From positions 1 to 44,344 of the forward strand of contig JBBDST010000017.1 of the NCBI GenBank assembly GCA_040904765.1: 44,344 nt of DNA, read 5' to 3'. Position numbers and translations under genes: made by a program. The notes below the pieces were generated by a model. That model saw only the letters and a program-made list of their open reading frames with translations. It did no database searches and had not been told where the DNA came from. Each line of letters starts with the position of its first letter. Within the stretch, counting starts at the first letter, position 1. Below, piece by piece: positions 8,430-17,649 of the stretch. The DNA comes from JBBDST01 sp040904765. Lineage in GTDB: Bacteria; Actinomycetota; Nitriliruptoria; Nitriliruptorales; Nitriliruptoraceae.

Positions 8430-9581
8430 CTAACGCAGAAACGACGGGACATCGAGCTCGTCGTCTGGGTCGGAATCGTCAGAGAACGACTGCACCACTG
8501 GCGTGAACGGGTCAACTGCCGCGTCCGTAGTTTCGGAAGCGTTTTCGCTGCTGTCATTGTCGCTCGGTTCAGCCGATTCGGGGGTTGGTGCTGGAGCAGA
8601 TCGAATAAAACTTCCGGAGTGCTCGAGTGGTTTATCCGTAGCATCAAAACCAGCTGCGATTACGGTGACTTTGACCTCATCACCCAAAGAATCATCGATA
8701 ACTGCGCCAAAAATAATATTCGCGTCAGGGTGTGCGGCCTTAGTGATGACGTCAGCGGCATCGTTGACTTCGAACAGTCCTAGATCACTGCCACCTGCAA
8801 GCATCAATAGCACGCCGCGGGCTCCGTCGATGGATGCCTCAAGCAGCGGTGATTCGATGGCTAGCCGCGCGGCTTCTAAGGCACGGGCTTCACCGCGTGC
8901 TTTACCAATGCCCATAAGGGCACTGCCGGCGTCATGCATGACGGTGCGAACGTCAGCAAAGTCGAGGTTGATCAGACCTGGTGTCGTGATGAGGTCGGTG
9001 ATGCCTTGGACCCCTTGCAGCAACACTTCATCGGCGAGGCGAAACGCCTGAACAACTGAAGTGTGCGCATCGGAGACTTGTAGGAGACGATCGTTAGGGA
9101 TGACGATCAGAGTGTCGACCGCTTCTTTTAAAGCAGCGATTCCGGTTTCGGCTTGCAATGAGCGTTTGCGGCCTTCGAAAGCAAACGGACGAGTCACCAC
9201 ACCGATCGTCAGTGCCCCTACTTCTTTGGCAACTGACGCAATGATCGGAGCCGCCCCCGTACCGGTGCCACCACCTTCGCCAGCGGTGATGAACACCATG
9301 TCGGCGCCACGCAGAACATCGACGATTTCGTCTCGGTGGTCACTTGCTGCTTGTTCGCCAACCGATGGGTCGGCGCCAGCGCCAAGTCCACGCGTGAGGT
9401 CGCGGCCAATATCCAATTTAACGTCGGCGTCAGACATAAGCAGAGCTTGCGCATCGGTGTTGATGGCAATGAATTCGACGCCGCGCAGGCCGTCGTCAAT
9501 CATGCGGTTCACCGCGTTGACACCACCGCCTCCAACGCCAACAACTTTAATTACCGCGAGATAATTCGCCGGAACCGCCAC
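8430..9581 (-). CDS. ftsZ: Cell division protein FtsZ
   Basis: A tubulin-like GTPase of 383 residues that forms the Z ring. The GTP-binding tubulin signature GGGTGTG is at residues 103-109. The T7-loop region has NLDFADVRTVM. The N-terminal half (VGVGGGGVNAVNRM) binds nucleotide. A Ser/Asp-rich linker follows residue 315, and the C-terminal tail DDELDVPSFLR is the conserved peptide that binds SepF and FtsW in actinobacteria. The GTG start at 9581 follows a strong AAGGAG site 7 nt upstream. The 262-nt gap before it suggests a dedicated promoter. Confidence 0.98.
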   Translation of the reverse strand: MAVPANYLAVIKVVGVGGGGVNAVNRMIDDGLRGVEFIAINTDAQALLMSDADVKLDIGRDLTRGLGAGADPSVGEQAASDHRDEIVDVLRGADMVFITAGEGGGTGTGAAPIIASVAKEVGALTIGVVTRPFAFEGRKRSLQAETGIAALKEAVDTLIVIPNDRLLQVSDAHTSVVQAFRLADEVLLQGVQGITDLITTPGLINLDFADVRTVMHDAGSALMGIGKARGEARALEAARLAIESPLLEASIDGARGVLLMLAGGSDLGLFEVNDAADVITKAAHPDANIIFGAVIDDSLGDEVKVTVIAAGFDATDKPLEHSGSFIRSAPAPTPESAEPSDNDSSENASETTDAAVDPFTPVVQSFSDDSDPDDELDVPSFLR

Positions 9582-9605
9582 TGGGTTCTCCTTCGTGTTC
9601 TTCCT

Positions 9606-9634
9606 GGCTGTTCAAGGGTCTGCCATGAACAGCC
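9606..9634 (-). promoter_or_regulatory. Hairpin in the ftsZ 5' leader
   Basis: GGCTGTTC (9606-9613) and GAACAGCC (9627-9634) form a perfect 8-bp stem with a 13-nt loop, located 25 nt upstream of the ftsZ start codon. There is no U-run after it, so it is more likely an mRNA 5' structure (stability or translation) or a protein site than a terminator. Function is inferred. Confidence 0.45.
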
Positions 9635-9691
9635 AATATGGACTGACTGATGCGCGGTGATAGGAACGATATATTTACGGCTTTGATGCCG

Positions 9692-9719
9692 TTTATCTCC
9701 CAAATTTTTGCTATTTCAA
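9692..9719 (-). promoter_or_regulatory. Candidate sigma-70-type promoter for ftsZ
   Basis: Read on the minus strand, TTGAAA (9719-9714, 5 of 6 to the -35 consensus) is followed after 16 nt by GATAAA (9697-9692, 4 of 6 to the -10 consensus). It lies in the AT-rich part of the ftsQ-ftsZ gap, about 110 nt before the ftsZ start. This is prediction from consensus only. Confidence 0.35.
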
Positions 9720-9733
9720 GTAATCAAATAATC

Positions 9734-9772
9734 TAAACCTATGGTTGAGGTTTATGCTTATGTAAACCTCAA
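9734..9772. repeat. Three alternating half-sites forming overlapping inverted repeats upstream of ftsZ
   Basis: TAAACCT (9734-9740), AGGTTTA (9748-9754) and TAAACCT (9763-9769) alternate in orientation with 14- and 15-nt centre spacing. The right-hand pair extends to a perfect 10-bp inverted repeat (TTGAGGTTTA 9745-9754 and its complement 9763-9772, 8-nt spacer). The left-hand pair gives a competing 7-bp inverted repeat. It sits just upstream of the candidate ftsZ -35 element. It could be a three-half-site operator or, if transcribed from ftsQ, a pair of mutually exclusive RNA hairpins. Confidence 0.55.
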
Positions 9773-9843
9773 GGGAAACTTACCCCCCAAAGCCCTGTCT
9801 GGTCAAGCCGTACCGACGGCAAAAAGGCATTGTTTAAAGTCGC

Positions 9844-10593
9844 CTACTGCAGCGCGACAACCGGAGCGCGGGGTGCACGCACATCGATAACAGCGACGTC
9901 TGTCCCCACCACGTCAGCTAACACCGCCCCTAACGCACGGACTTTCTCGTCGATGCGCTCAGCACGTCCAAAACGCACCTCAATACCGTCGATCAACATC
10001 AACGAAAGTTCGTCAGGACCTGCCGCCACGTAGCGGTGAACTCGTCCACGTAACGGGCCCGATAATGCACGCCAGACCTGATAGGCATTCGCCAGCGTCG
10101 CATCGTCAGCAACGGTTGCTCCGGGCTTGGGAGGGCTCGCCGGAAGCCAAACTTCCGGCACACCGGTTGCAATGCCCCGCAAAATAATGACGCCGTCTCG
10201 ATCGGCAATGGCGTTGACGCCAGCTCCACGAATTTGTAACGCTGGACTGCGCTCTTCTACCTGAATTTCAACTTTTAACGGATCGATCCGTCTCGCCGAG
10301 ACGGATCGTACTAAAGGTAATGCTTCAATCGCGCGTTCGGCTCCACGTAGCCGCAAACGTAATGTCGAAGTACCTAGCTCTAGCCGTGAAGCCTCAATCA
10401 CATCACTTGAATCCAGCCGTTCGATCCCGCTAACCCGGATTTCTTCGAGCGCAACCAATGGTGAACGTTCCAGCACAACTAAGCCAGCGAAGAGAACAGC
10501 CAACACCAACGCGCGCACAGTCCGGCGCAGACGTGCACGCTTGCGTTCTGCACGCACATCGTTACGACGGCTTGCGATGCGCTCGTCGATCAT
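9844..10593 (-). CDS. ftsQ: Cell division protein FtsQ/DivIB
   Basis: 249 residues, bitopic. A basic cytoplasmic N-terminus (RNDVRAERKRARLRR) is followed by one membrane helix at about residues 26-42. An extracellular POTRA domain comes next (VALEEIRVSGIERLDSSDVIEAS), then the FtsQ-type beta domain. The family bridges early and late divisome proteins through FtsL/FtsB. The ATG overlaps the murB stop (ATGA). The coding sequence ends at the start of the long ftsZ leader. Sequence conservation in this family is low, so the call rests on topology, POTRA pattern and position between murB and ftsZ. Confidence 0.92.
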   Translation of the reverse strand: MIDERIASRRNDVRAERKRARLRRTVRALVLAVLFAGLVVLERSPLVALEEIRVSGIERLDSSDVIEASRLELGTSTLRLRLRGAERAIEALPLVRSVSARRIDPLKVEIQVEERSPALQIRGAGVNAIADRDGVIILRGIATGVPEVWLPASPPKPGATVADDATLANAYQVWRALSGPLRGRVHRYVAAGPDELSLMLIDGIEVRFGRAERIDEKVRALGAVLADVVGTDVAVIDVRAPRAPVVALQ

Positions 10594-11537
10594 GCGGTGT
10601 CATTTTCCTGCGGTTGAGCAGCGAGGCGAACACCACCACTGGCCAGCATCACCACTTCCTCACGCAGCATGACACCGGTCGTTACGTGCACGCGTTGTTT
10701 GACTGCATCAATCAACGCAACAACATCGCTGGCTGTTGCCCCCAAAGAAGTGACAATAAAATTGGCATGAGTCGTTGAAACCGACGCCCCACCGATCGTA
10801 AAGCCTTTTAAACCACACCGGTCGATCAGTTGAGCCGCCGGCTGTTCGGATGCAGGATTCGCAAACACTGAACCACAGTTTGGCTGGTTGAGAGGTTGAT
10901 GGTCGCGCCGCCACTGGCGTATCTCAGCCACCTCATCACGCAATACAGCAGGATCACCTAAAGCGAACTGAAACGTTGCGCTAAGAACAATCGCATCTTT
11001 TGGCAGCTCGCTTCGTCGATATTGCAAGCCAAGCGCATCGCGTGGCCACGTTTCACGTGCCTGCAGTGACAAACGATACACGTCGACCTCAATCAGGTTG
11101 TCGGCCATGTCTCGACCGTGCGCCCCGGCGTTCATTCGTACAGCGCCACCAACTGCTCCAGGCACTCCACAACCCCAACTAAAACCTGCCAGACCGTTGT
11201 CAGCGAGCGTGCTTGCCAAAATCGGTAACGGTTCAGCAGCCCCTACCCGTGCAATCAAACCGTCAATCACAATGCCGCGAAAGCCGCGACCCAACACGAG
11301 CACAAGTCCATCAAAACCGTCATCACTCACCAAAGTGTTCGAACCGCGACCAAGTATCCACCACGACAACCCATACTCAGTGATGATCTGCGCAACCCCA
11401 CGAAGTTCCTGCTCGCTGTTGACGGTCGCCAGATAGCGAGCAGTCCCCCCAACACGCAGTGTCGTGTATTCGTGGAGCGAAGCATGGTGTTGCAGTGGCT
11501 GAGTTAGCACGGCTGAAAGCTCGTCGGCAACAGTCAT
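10590..11537 (-). CDS. murB: UDP-N-acetylenolpyruvoylglucosamine reductase
   Basis: A cytoplasmic FAD/NADPH enzyme of 315 residues that reduces UDP-GlcNAc-enolpyruvate to UDP-MurNAc. FAD-binding motifs are visible as LGRGSNTLVSDDGF and GVPGAVGGAVRMNAGAHG. QYRRSELP and NCGSVFANP (with the catalytic Ser) are also present. Near the end is a Glu in VMLREEVVML, consistent with a type I-like MurB. The start codon overlaps the murC stop and the stop overlaps the ftsQ start (both ATGA). murA is not in the window. Confidence 0.97.
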   Translation of the reverse strand: MTVADELSAVLTQPLQHHASLHEYTTLRVGGTARYLATVNSEQELRGVAQIITEYGLSWWILGRGSNTLVSDDGFDGLVLVLGRGFRGIVIDGLIARVGAAEPLPILASTLADNGLAGFSWGCGVPGAVGGAVRMNAGAHGRDMADNLIEVDVYRLSLQARETWPRDALGLQYRRSELPKDAIVLSATFQFALGDPAVLRDEVAEIRQWRRDHQPLNQPNCGSVFANPASEQPAAQLIDRCGLKGFTIGGASVSTTHANFIVTSLGATASDVVALIDAVKQRVHVTTGVMLREEVVMLASGGVRLAAQPQENDTA

Positions 11538-12922
11538 GGCCTGGCCGTTCGTAACAGGTCAAGTAGCGTTGGGCCGACCGTGGTGACGTCGCCTGCCCCG
11601 GCGGTAATCACCACATCGCCGTCCGTCACCGTGGCAAAGAGTGCCGCGGGCAAGTCAGACAACCGAGGGACATAGGTCACTTTCGCGCCCGAGGCTTCCG
11701 CAGCATCAGCCACCAGCGCGCCAGCCACACCAAGAATAGCAGCTTCACCGGCTCCATACACGTCGGTGACAAGCACCACGTCTGCTGCCGCAGCGGCACG
11801 TCCCAGTTCGGCGCCAAACACCGTGGTACGCGAATATCGGTGCGGTTGTACGACTACGACCACCCGCGAGTCTGGATAACGCATTCTGGCTGCCGACAAC
11901 GTCGCCCGCAGTTCGGTTGGGTGATGGGCATAATCGTCAATGACGCTTACCCCTGCCGCTTCACCAACGAACTGAAAACGTCGTGCAGCGCCAGTGAATT
12001 GGGCCAGCCCAGCCATCGCGTCTTTCAGGTCAGCCCCAACGAGATGGCATGCAGCCAAGGCGCCCAACGCATTCACAATGTTGTGACGTCCTGGCACACT
12101 AAGGCTCATCTGGGGCAGATCTTCGCCATCAAACACAACCCTGACATCTTGGTCGTGTGGGTCAATGAGGGCACGCAGCCGTGCCGATGGATCTGTGCCG
12201 TAGGTGAGAACGTCCGCACCGAGTGTCTCAAGATACGGCAACAATTCGCCACGCAGCACGGGATCGTCAAGGCACAACGCCACTGCAGGTGGTTCAGGTT
12301 GAGGCCGTACAAATTCGACAAATGCCCCGATAACATCTTCAAGACTCGTGAACTCTTCAGGATGATCCAGTTCAAGGTTAGTCAGCACTGCAATACGCGG
12401 ACGGTAGAACAAGAACGAACGGTCAGACTCGTCAGCTTCAGCGATAAAGAGTGGATCCTGTCCTGCATGTGCGTTCGTTCCAGCTTCGTTCAATGCCCCA
12501 CCCACGGAGAAACTCGGGTCATGACCGGCGGCATGTAACGCCACAATAGTCATCGATGTAGTGGTGGTTTTGCCATGTGTCCCTGCGACAAACACGCTGA
12601 CATCATCCCCGGCCAGCTCTGCCAACATCTGTGCGCGTAGCAGCACCGGAATGCCTTGTTTTTCGGCTTGTTGGCGTTCCGGATTGTCGTGTGGCACAGC
12701 CGATGACACGACAACACGATCCGGCTGGGAGATATTGGCAGGATCGTGCCCAATTGCGATGGTCGCACCCAATGCACGCAGTTCATCAAGGCTGCGGCCA
12801 TCACGCAAATCCGAACCACTCACGGTGTAGCCACGTTGCAGCATAATCCGTGCAATTCCAGACATGCCTGCCCCGCCGATACCAATCAGATGAACATGGT
12901 TTAACGCCGTTGAGGTTTTCAC
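11534..12922 (-). CDS. murC: UDP-N-acetylmuramate--L-alanine ligase
   Basis: 462 residues; adds L-Ala to UDP-MurNAc, the first Mur ligase step. The Rossmann start HLIGIGGAGMSGIA is characteristic of MurC. The ATP-binding P-loop is AGTHGKTTTTSM. EADESDRSF and DDYAHHPTELRATL mark the central and C-terminal domains. The start is GTG at 12922 with AAAGGTGA upstream. It lies 17 nt after the murG stop, one of the few junctions in the cluster without an overlap. The stop is coupled to murB. Confidence 0.97.
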   Translation of the reverse strand: MKTSTALNHVHLIGIGGAGMSGIARIMLQRGYTVSGSDLRDGRSLDELRALGATIAIGHDPANISQPDRVVVSSAVPHDNPERQQAEKQGIPVLLRAQMLAELAGDDVSVFVAGTHGKTTTTSMTIVALHAAGHDPSFSVGGALNEAGTNAHAGQDPLFIAEADESDRSFLFYRPRIAVLTNLELDHPEEFTSLEDVIGAFVEFVRPQPEPPAVALCLDDPVLRGELLPYLETLGADVLTYGTDPSARLRALIDPHDQDVRVVFDGEDLPQMSLSVPGRHNIVNALGALAACHLVGADLKDAMAGLAQFTGAARRFQFVGEAAGVSVIDDYAHHPTELRATLSAARMRYPDSRVVVVVQPHRYSRTTVFGAELGRAAAAADVVLVTDVYGAGEAAILGVAGALVADAAEASGAKVTYVPRLSDLPAALFATVTDGDVVITAGAGDVTTVGPTLLDLLRTARP

Positions 12923-12939
12923 GTCACATTCACCTTTAG

Positions 12940-14067
12940 TTACACCGTCGCGATTTCACGTACGAGTTGAGCTACACGCTGCGCCGCATCGCGGCGACTG
13001 AAAACCAACGCGGCTTTACGCATGCTTTGCTGCACCGCCGTGTTGGTGATGATGTCTGTCACCGCATCATCTAATGACACGCCGGTTAGCTGCGCGTCAG
13101 CAATCATCTCCGCACCGCCGGTACGAACCAATGCCGACGCATTATGGGTCTGGTGATCGGCGGTGGCATGCGGGTAAGGCACCAAAATGGCAGGGACGGC
13201 ACACGCAGTCAGTTCAGCCATCGACGTGGCACCTGCACGACACACTACGAGGTCAGCGATGGCGTACGCCGAGGCCATATCAGCGATAAACGGAACAACC
13301 GTGACCTGAGGGCCGCCGAGGAGTTTCACAGCATCCCAAGCATCGCTGATCGCGGCGAAGTCGCGTTCACCTGTGGCGTGCAAAATCTGCAAGTGCCGAC
13401 CAACCCAGCGAGGGTAAGCATCGAGCAGTGCACGGTTAATACGTGATGCGCCTTGACTGCCGCCAAATACAAACAAGGTTGGGACGTGTGCTTGCAAACC
13501 AAATCGGGCGTAAGCGGTCGCACGAAACATTTCATCTGCGATCGGGGCATCAAGAACGGTCTGACGCACCGGGTTACCGGTGAACACAATCGTGTCGCTA
13601 CGACGCAGTTGGGTGGCTGAACCCGGATACGACACGGCCACCTTGGCAGCGGCCCGACTAGACAGTTTGTTGGTGATACCAAACACGCTGTTTTGTTCAT
13701 GAATAACAAACGGCACATTGTTGCGGGCTAACGCACGGTTCACCGGAAACGCCACATAGCCCCCAAATGTCATCCCGGCAACAGGAGCAAGCTTTTTCAC
13801 TAGGGCGCTAGTTTCAGTGATGCCGCGACGGACCTGTTGGGGGACACGGATCAGTTCAAGACTGACTTTGCGCGGAACAGCTGCCGCAGGCACAAGATGT
13901 AGCTGGTAACCGGCCTCAGGCACGAGCCGTGCTTCCAGTCGATCTGCTACCCCAACAAACACCGGTTCAATCGTCGGATCTTGACGCACCAAAGCATCGG
14001 CAACTGCCAACGCAGGAAACACATGTCCCGCAGTACCCCCACCGGCAAACACGACAATGCGACTCAT
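12940..14067 (-). CDS. murG: UDP-N-acetylglucosamine transferase MurG
   Basis: 375 residues; GT28 glycosyltransferase that converts lipid I to lipid II on the cytoplasmic membrane face. The G-loop FAGGGTAGHVFPALAVA is at the N-terminus. Other features are FGGYVAFPVNRAL, HEQNSVFGITNKL, FGGSQGASRIN and the donor-binding CRAGATSMAELTA. Its ATG overlaps the ftsW stop (ATGA), so the flippase/polymerase gene and the lipid II synthase are coupled. Confidence 0.97.
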   Translation of the reverse strand: MSRIVVFAGGGTAGHVFPALAVADALVRQDPTIEPVFVGVADRLEARLVPEAGYQLHLVPAAAVPRKVSLELIRVPQQVRRGITETSALVKKLAPVAGMTFGGYVAFPVNRALARNNVPFVIHEQNSVFGITNKLSSRAAAKVAVSYPGSATQLRRSDTIVFTGNPVRQTVLDAPIADEMFRATAYARFGLQAHVPTLFVFGGSQGASRINRALLDAYPRWVGRHLQILHATGERDFAAISDAWDAVKLLGGPQVTVVPFIADMASAYAIADLVVCRAGATSMAELTACAVPAILVPYPHATADHQTHNASALVRTGGAEMIADAQLTGVSLDDAVTDIITNTAVQQSMRKAALVFSRRDAAQRVAQLVREIATV

Positions 14068-15248
14068 GCTTTGCCCTTTATGTGCACCGGTTCGGCGTGT
14101 GCGTGACGTGCCACTCCGGTGAGGATTCCCAGCGCTATAAGGGTCGAAACAAGCGAGGTACCCCCCACGCTAATTAGGGGCAGTGTCACACCAGTGATTG
14201 GCAGTAGTCCTATCACCGTACCGATGTTTACAAAGGCCTGACCACACACCCACACAGTGATCGTAAATGCAACTGTGCGTTCGAAACCGGTCGAGGCAAG
14301 ATATGCCGCCTTGATGCCAAGAAACATCAAAGTTGCAAACAAGGTCACCACCCCGAGGGAACCGATCAGTCCTAACTCTTCGCCGATTACCGCAAAGATA
14401 AAGTCCGTGTCAGCGTTGGGAATGAAGTTCCACTTCCCTCTCGAGGCACCAAGTCCGATGCCAAAAATACCACCGGTGCCAAGCGCGTACCACGACTGCA
14501 GCAGTTGAAAACCTTCATCGAGTGGATGCAGCTCAGGTGCCAGCCATCCGCGGATACGGGCCGACCGATAGTTGGCCGAAAACGCAAGCCACACCGCGGT
14601 AACCAAAACAAGACTTCCGGCCGCGACTAACCATCGAGCCTGCAGTCCTTCGATAAACAGCACCGCAAACACGATTAGCGCCAGTAGTAACGTCGTACCA
14701 AGGTCTGGCTGTGCCATAACTAAAACCGCCAGCACAAAAAATGCCGGCACAGCAGGAACTAACAAGTGTGGCAATGCAAATGGCGAACCGTCACGCGGTC
14801 GTTTGCGTTCCAGCACGTCAGCGACCCACAACGCCAAGGCAAGTTTGGCAATTTCGGACGGTTGCACTGACAGCGGCCCCAACGAAAGCCATCGGGTGGA
14901 TCCAAAACGCGTTTCACCGATGCCAGGAACTAGTAACAACAGTAACAGCGCAACGGATCCAAACAGCATCGGCCAAGCAAGTTGGCGCCACCGTTCAAGC
15001 GGCAACCAGCTGGCAAAGAAAAACCCGATCACGCCGATCACTGCCCACATGAACTGCCGGCGAAACACCCCAAACGCATCACCTGCTACGGCAGCGGAAA
15101 CAACTGAAGCGGAGAAACTCATCGCGAGTCCGATAAGCAACAGCAACGCCGTGACACCGGCGATCCAAAGCGCCAGGGTGTTCCACTGTCGATCTGCCGC
15201 ATCGGGAATAAGGCGGCGGCGAAGCATGACGATTCGCGCCATTATCAT
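14064..15248 (-). CDS. ftsW: SEDS-family septal peptidoglycan polymerase FtsW
   Basis: 394 residues, polytopic with about ten membrane helices. Conserved SEDS motifs include SLGPLSVQPSEIAKLAL (with the conserved Pro-Ser), VMAQPDLGTTLLL with the conserved Asp, GLGASRGKWNFIPNADTDF and LPITGVTLPLISVGGTS. The enzyme polymerises lipid II at the septum together with FtsI. Two in-frame ATGs (15248 and 15242) are possible; the first gives an ATGA overlap with murD. FtsW rather than RodA is indicated by its place between murD and murG. Confidence 0.96.
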   Translation of the reverse strand: MIMARIVMLRRRLIPDAADRQWNTLALWIAGVTALLLLIGLAMSFSASVVSAAVAGDAFGVFRRQFMWAVIGVIGFFFASWLPLERWRQLAWPMLFGSVALLLLLLVPGIGETRFGSTRWLSLGPLSVQPSEIAKLALALWVADVLERKRPRDGSPFALPHLLVPAVPAFFVLAVLVMAQPDLGTTLLLALIVFAVLFIEGLQARWLVAAGSLVLVTAVWLAFSANYRSARIRGWLAPELHPLDEGFQLLQSWYALGTGGIFGIGLGASRGKWNFIPNADTDFIFAVIGEELGLIGSLGVVTLFATLMFLGIKAAYLASTGFERTVAFTITVWVCGQAFVNIGTVIGLLPITGVTLPLISVGGTSLVSTLIALGILTGVARHAHAEPVHIKGKA

Positions 15249-16621
15249 CCTTTCGATCCGGCATTGACGGTCTCAACGGCCCGTGCGAACTGTCGGCCGC
15301 GGTCGCGGTAGTCGGTGAACTGATCAAATGAGGCACAGGCTGGGGCGAGTAACACCGCACTTTGTGGCGCCGCCAACGTTGCGGCGAGCACTACCGCGTC
15401 TTGCAGCGTCGCTACCTCGTGTGCGGGTACTCCAACAGAGGCACAGATTGCCGCAAGCTGTGGCGCGGCTGTCCCAAAAAGTACTGCCGCATCCACTTGA
15501 GTTAAATCATTCGCAAGCGCGTCAAGCGAAACATTTTTGCTGACACCTCCAGCAAGCCATACACATCGTCCAACTGCACGTAGTGCGGCCCTGGCGGCGT
15601 GCACGTTCGTTGCTTTCGAGTCATCGATGTATCGCACGCCATATCGGTCTGTGGCTACAAGGTTTAGCCGGTGCGCGCCTGGTGTGAACGTGCGTGCAAC
15701 CTCGCGCACGGCGTCAATCGAAGCGCCTGCTAACAGTGCGGCAGCGGCAGCAGCAACAATATTGGCAACGACATGTTCAGCAGGGTTACCGTCACCAATC
15801 TCGTTTACTGTCACAAGGTCGTAGGTCGTGTCTCCGAACACGGCGCGTAGCATGCCATCATGATTTCCCACACCAAGAGGTACTGGGGTGGTAGCTGAGA
15901 ACAGCACCACCGTGCCACCTTGATCTGCCATGGCGATCGTCGCCGGATCATCGGCGTTACATACGGCATAGTCCGACGGTTTCTGGCCAACAAACATCTG
16001 CGTTTTTGCAGCCTTGTACGCGCCAAAACTGGGATGCCAATCTAAATGATCAGGCGCGATGTTCAACAGCACCCCGATTGAGGGGGTCAGGGTTTCCGCA
16101 AAACGCAGTTGAAAACTGGATAGTTCCATCACCAACACGTCATCTAACGCGCTGACAGGCGCAACGTCACACACGGGCTCACCGATGTTGCCACATGCAT
16201 GGGCGGTAATCCCGCTGGTGTTCAACATCAAACTAACTAGTTCAGTAGTGGTCGTTTTCCCGTTGGTGCCCGTTATGCCAACCGTGCGTCGGGGATACAA
16301 CAAAAACCCCAGTTCAGGTTCCGACCAGACGGGCACATCCACCGCCCGAGCGGCCTGAAACACTGGATGGGTTTCTGGCACGGCAGGTGAAGGAACCACT
16401 AAATGATACGTCAGAGCGCCGGTCAGAAAAGCGTCAATCGCTGGCATGTCCACGAAGGTCGCTGACGCGGCACTCACCCAGTTGTGTGCTGCCGCGTCAG
16501 CGTTCTCATCAACCACGTCAACCGTGATACCAAAGCGCACAAGTTGTGTAATTGCGGCCTTCGCCGAGACACCAGTACCGATCACTAGCGCCGAACGGAT
16601 GCCCTGTAACGGTGCGCTCAT
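15245..16621 (-). CDS. murD: UDP-N-acetylmuramoyl-L-alanine--D-glutamate ligase
   Basis: 458 residues; adds D-Glu to UDP-MurNAc-L-Ala. The N-terminal Rossmann domain opens with ALVIGTGVSAKAA. The P-loop is GITGTNGKTTTTELV, NIAPDHLDWH is the central-domain motif and DDSKATNVHA is the C-terminal-domain motif typical of MurD. The ATG at 16621 forms ATGA with the mraY stop and is preferred over an in-frame codon at 16645 inside mraY. Confidence 0.97.
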   Translation of the reverse strand: MSAPLQGIRSALVIGTGVSAKAAITQLVRFGITVDVVDENADAAAHNWVSAASATFVDMPAIDAFLTGALTYHLVVPSPAVPETHPVFQAARAVDVPVWSEPELGFLLYPRRTVGITGTNGKTTTTELVSLMLNTSGITAHACGNIGEPVCDVAPVSALDDVLVMELSSFQLRFAETLTPSIGVLLNIAPDHLDWHPSFGAYKAAKTQMFVGQKPSDYAVCNADDPATIAMADQGGTVVLFSATTPVPLGVGNHDGMLRAVFGDTTYDLVTVNEIGDGNPAEHVVANIVAAAAAALLAGASIDAVREVARTFTPGAHRLNLVATDRYGVRYIDDSKATNVHAARAALRAVGRCVWLAGGVSKNVSLDALANDLTQVDAAVLFGTAAPQLAAICASVGVPAHEVATLQDAVVLAATLAAPQSAVLLAPACASFDQFTDYRDRGRQFARAVETVNAGSKG

Positions 16622-17649
16622 AGCGGCCCCACTCGGCCGATCCATTCAGCGTAAAACACGCCTAAACCAAGCGTTGTACCCATGCTGGCGATAATCCAAA
16701 AACGCACGATGACGGTGGTTTCTTGCCAGCCAAGCAATTCAAAATGATGGTGAATTGGCGCCATGCGAAACACGCGTTTACCGGTGAGGCGAAACGCAGC
16801 CACCTGCACGATCACCGACAACGTTTCGAACACAAACAGGGCACCGAGAAGTACCAGTAAAATTTGGGTGTTCGTAACGATGGCGACGGCGGCAAGTAAG
16901 CCTCCCAGCGCCAACGATCCTGTGTCGCCCATAAAAATTTTGGCGGGCGGTGCGTTATGCCAAAGAAAACCGGCACATGCTGCAGCAACAGCCGCGGTAA
17001 TGATGGCCACGTCAAGCGATTCGTTGATCCCAAGTGTGTAGTCAAACGGGTTACGAAACTGCCAGAAGGCAATCAGTGTGAACCCGGCCAGCGAAAGCCC
17101 GCTCGCGCCAGCTGCCAATCCATCTAACCCGTCGGTCAAATTGACGGCGTTGGACGCGCCAACCAAGAGAAAAAACACCCAAATGAAATACATCCAAGTC
17201 GGGATGTCCCACGCCCAGTCCCCTACGACCGCGATCTGGCGCGACACGCCAGCCAACGAAGGAGCAGCCCAAGCAAACGTGGCGGCAATCACTGCTTGAC
17301 CAAAAAACTTGCTGGATTTGCGCAAACCTTGGTTGTGTTGGCGGCGCAGTTTGAGCAAGTCGTCGGCGAAGCCCAGCATTGCCATCGCAACAAAAGTACC
17401 CACCACTAGCAAGCCGGCTGCCGTAATATTGGTGCCGATCAGGTGTGCTATCGCATAGCCCAACACTCCAGCGCCGACAATGACCGTGCCGCCCATTGTC
17501 GGCGTGCCGGCTTTGACGAGATGATGCTTGGGTCCTTCGTCACGAATGGGTTGGCCATATCCCCGTTTACGAAAAAATCGGATCACGAACGGGGTGCCGA
17601 GCAGGGCTGCGATCAGAGCGATCGCACCGGCGTAGAGCAGCGCAATCAC
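16618..17649 (-). CDS. mraY: Phospho-N-acetylmuramoyl-pentapeptide-transferase
   Basis: 343 residues with about ten membrane helices; transfers phospho-MurNAc-pentapeptide to undecaprenyl phosphate to make lipid I. Motifs include KAGTPTMGGT, FADDLLKL with the Asp pair, NAVNLTDGLDGLAAG, FMGDTGSLALGG and APIHHHFE near the C-terminus. The start is GTG overlapping the murF stop (GTGA) and the end overlaps murD (ATGA). Confidence 0.97.
   Translation of the reverse strand: MIALLYAGAIALIAALLGTPFVIRFFRKRGYGQPIRDEGPKHHLVKAGTPTMGGTVIVGAGVLGYAIAHLIGTNITAAGLLVVGTFVAMAMLGFADDLLKLRRQHNQGLRKSSKFFGQAVIAATFAWAAPSLAGVSRQIAVVGDWAWDIPTWMYFIWVFFLLVGASNAVNLTDGLDGLAAGASGLSLAGFTLIAFWQFRNPFDYTLGINESLDVAIITAAVAAACAGFLWHNAPPAKIFMGDTGSLALGGLLAAVAIVTNTQILLVLLGALFVFETLSVIVQVAAFRLTGKRVFRMAPIHHHFELLGWQETTVIVRFWIIASMGTTLGLGVFYAEWIGRVGPL

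Noticed and set aside
11840..12538. 232-codon open frame on the plus strand opposite murC
   Set aside because: Shadow of the MurC coding sequence; no family features.
14572..15267. 231-codon Ser/Thr/Asn-rich open frame opposite ftsW
   Set aside because: Composition is what results from reading the complement of a hydrophobic membrane protein gene; not a real gene.
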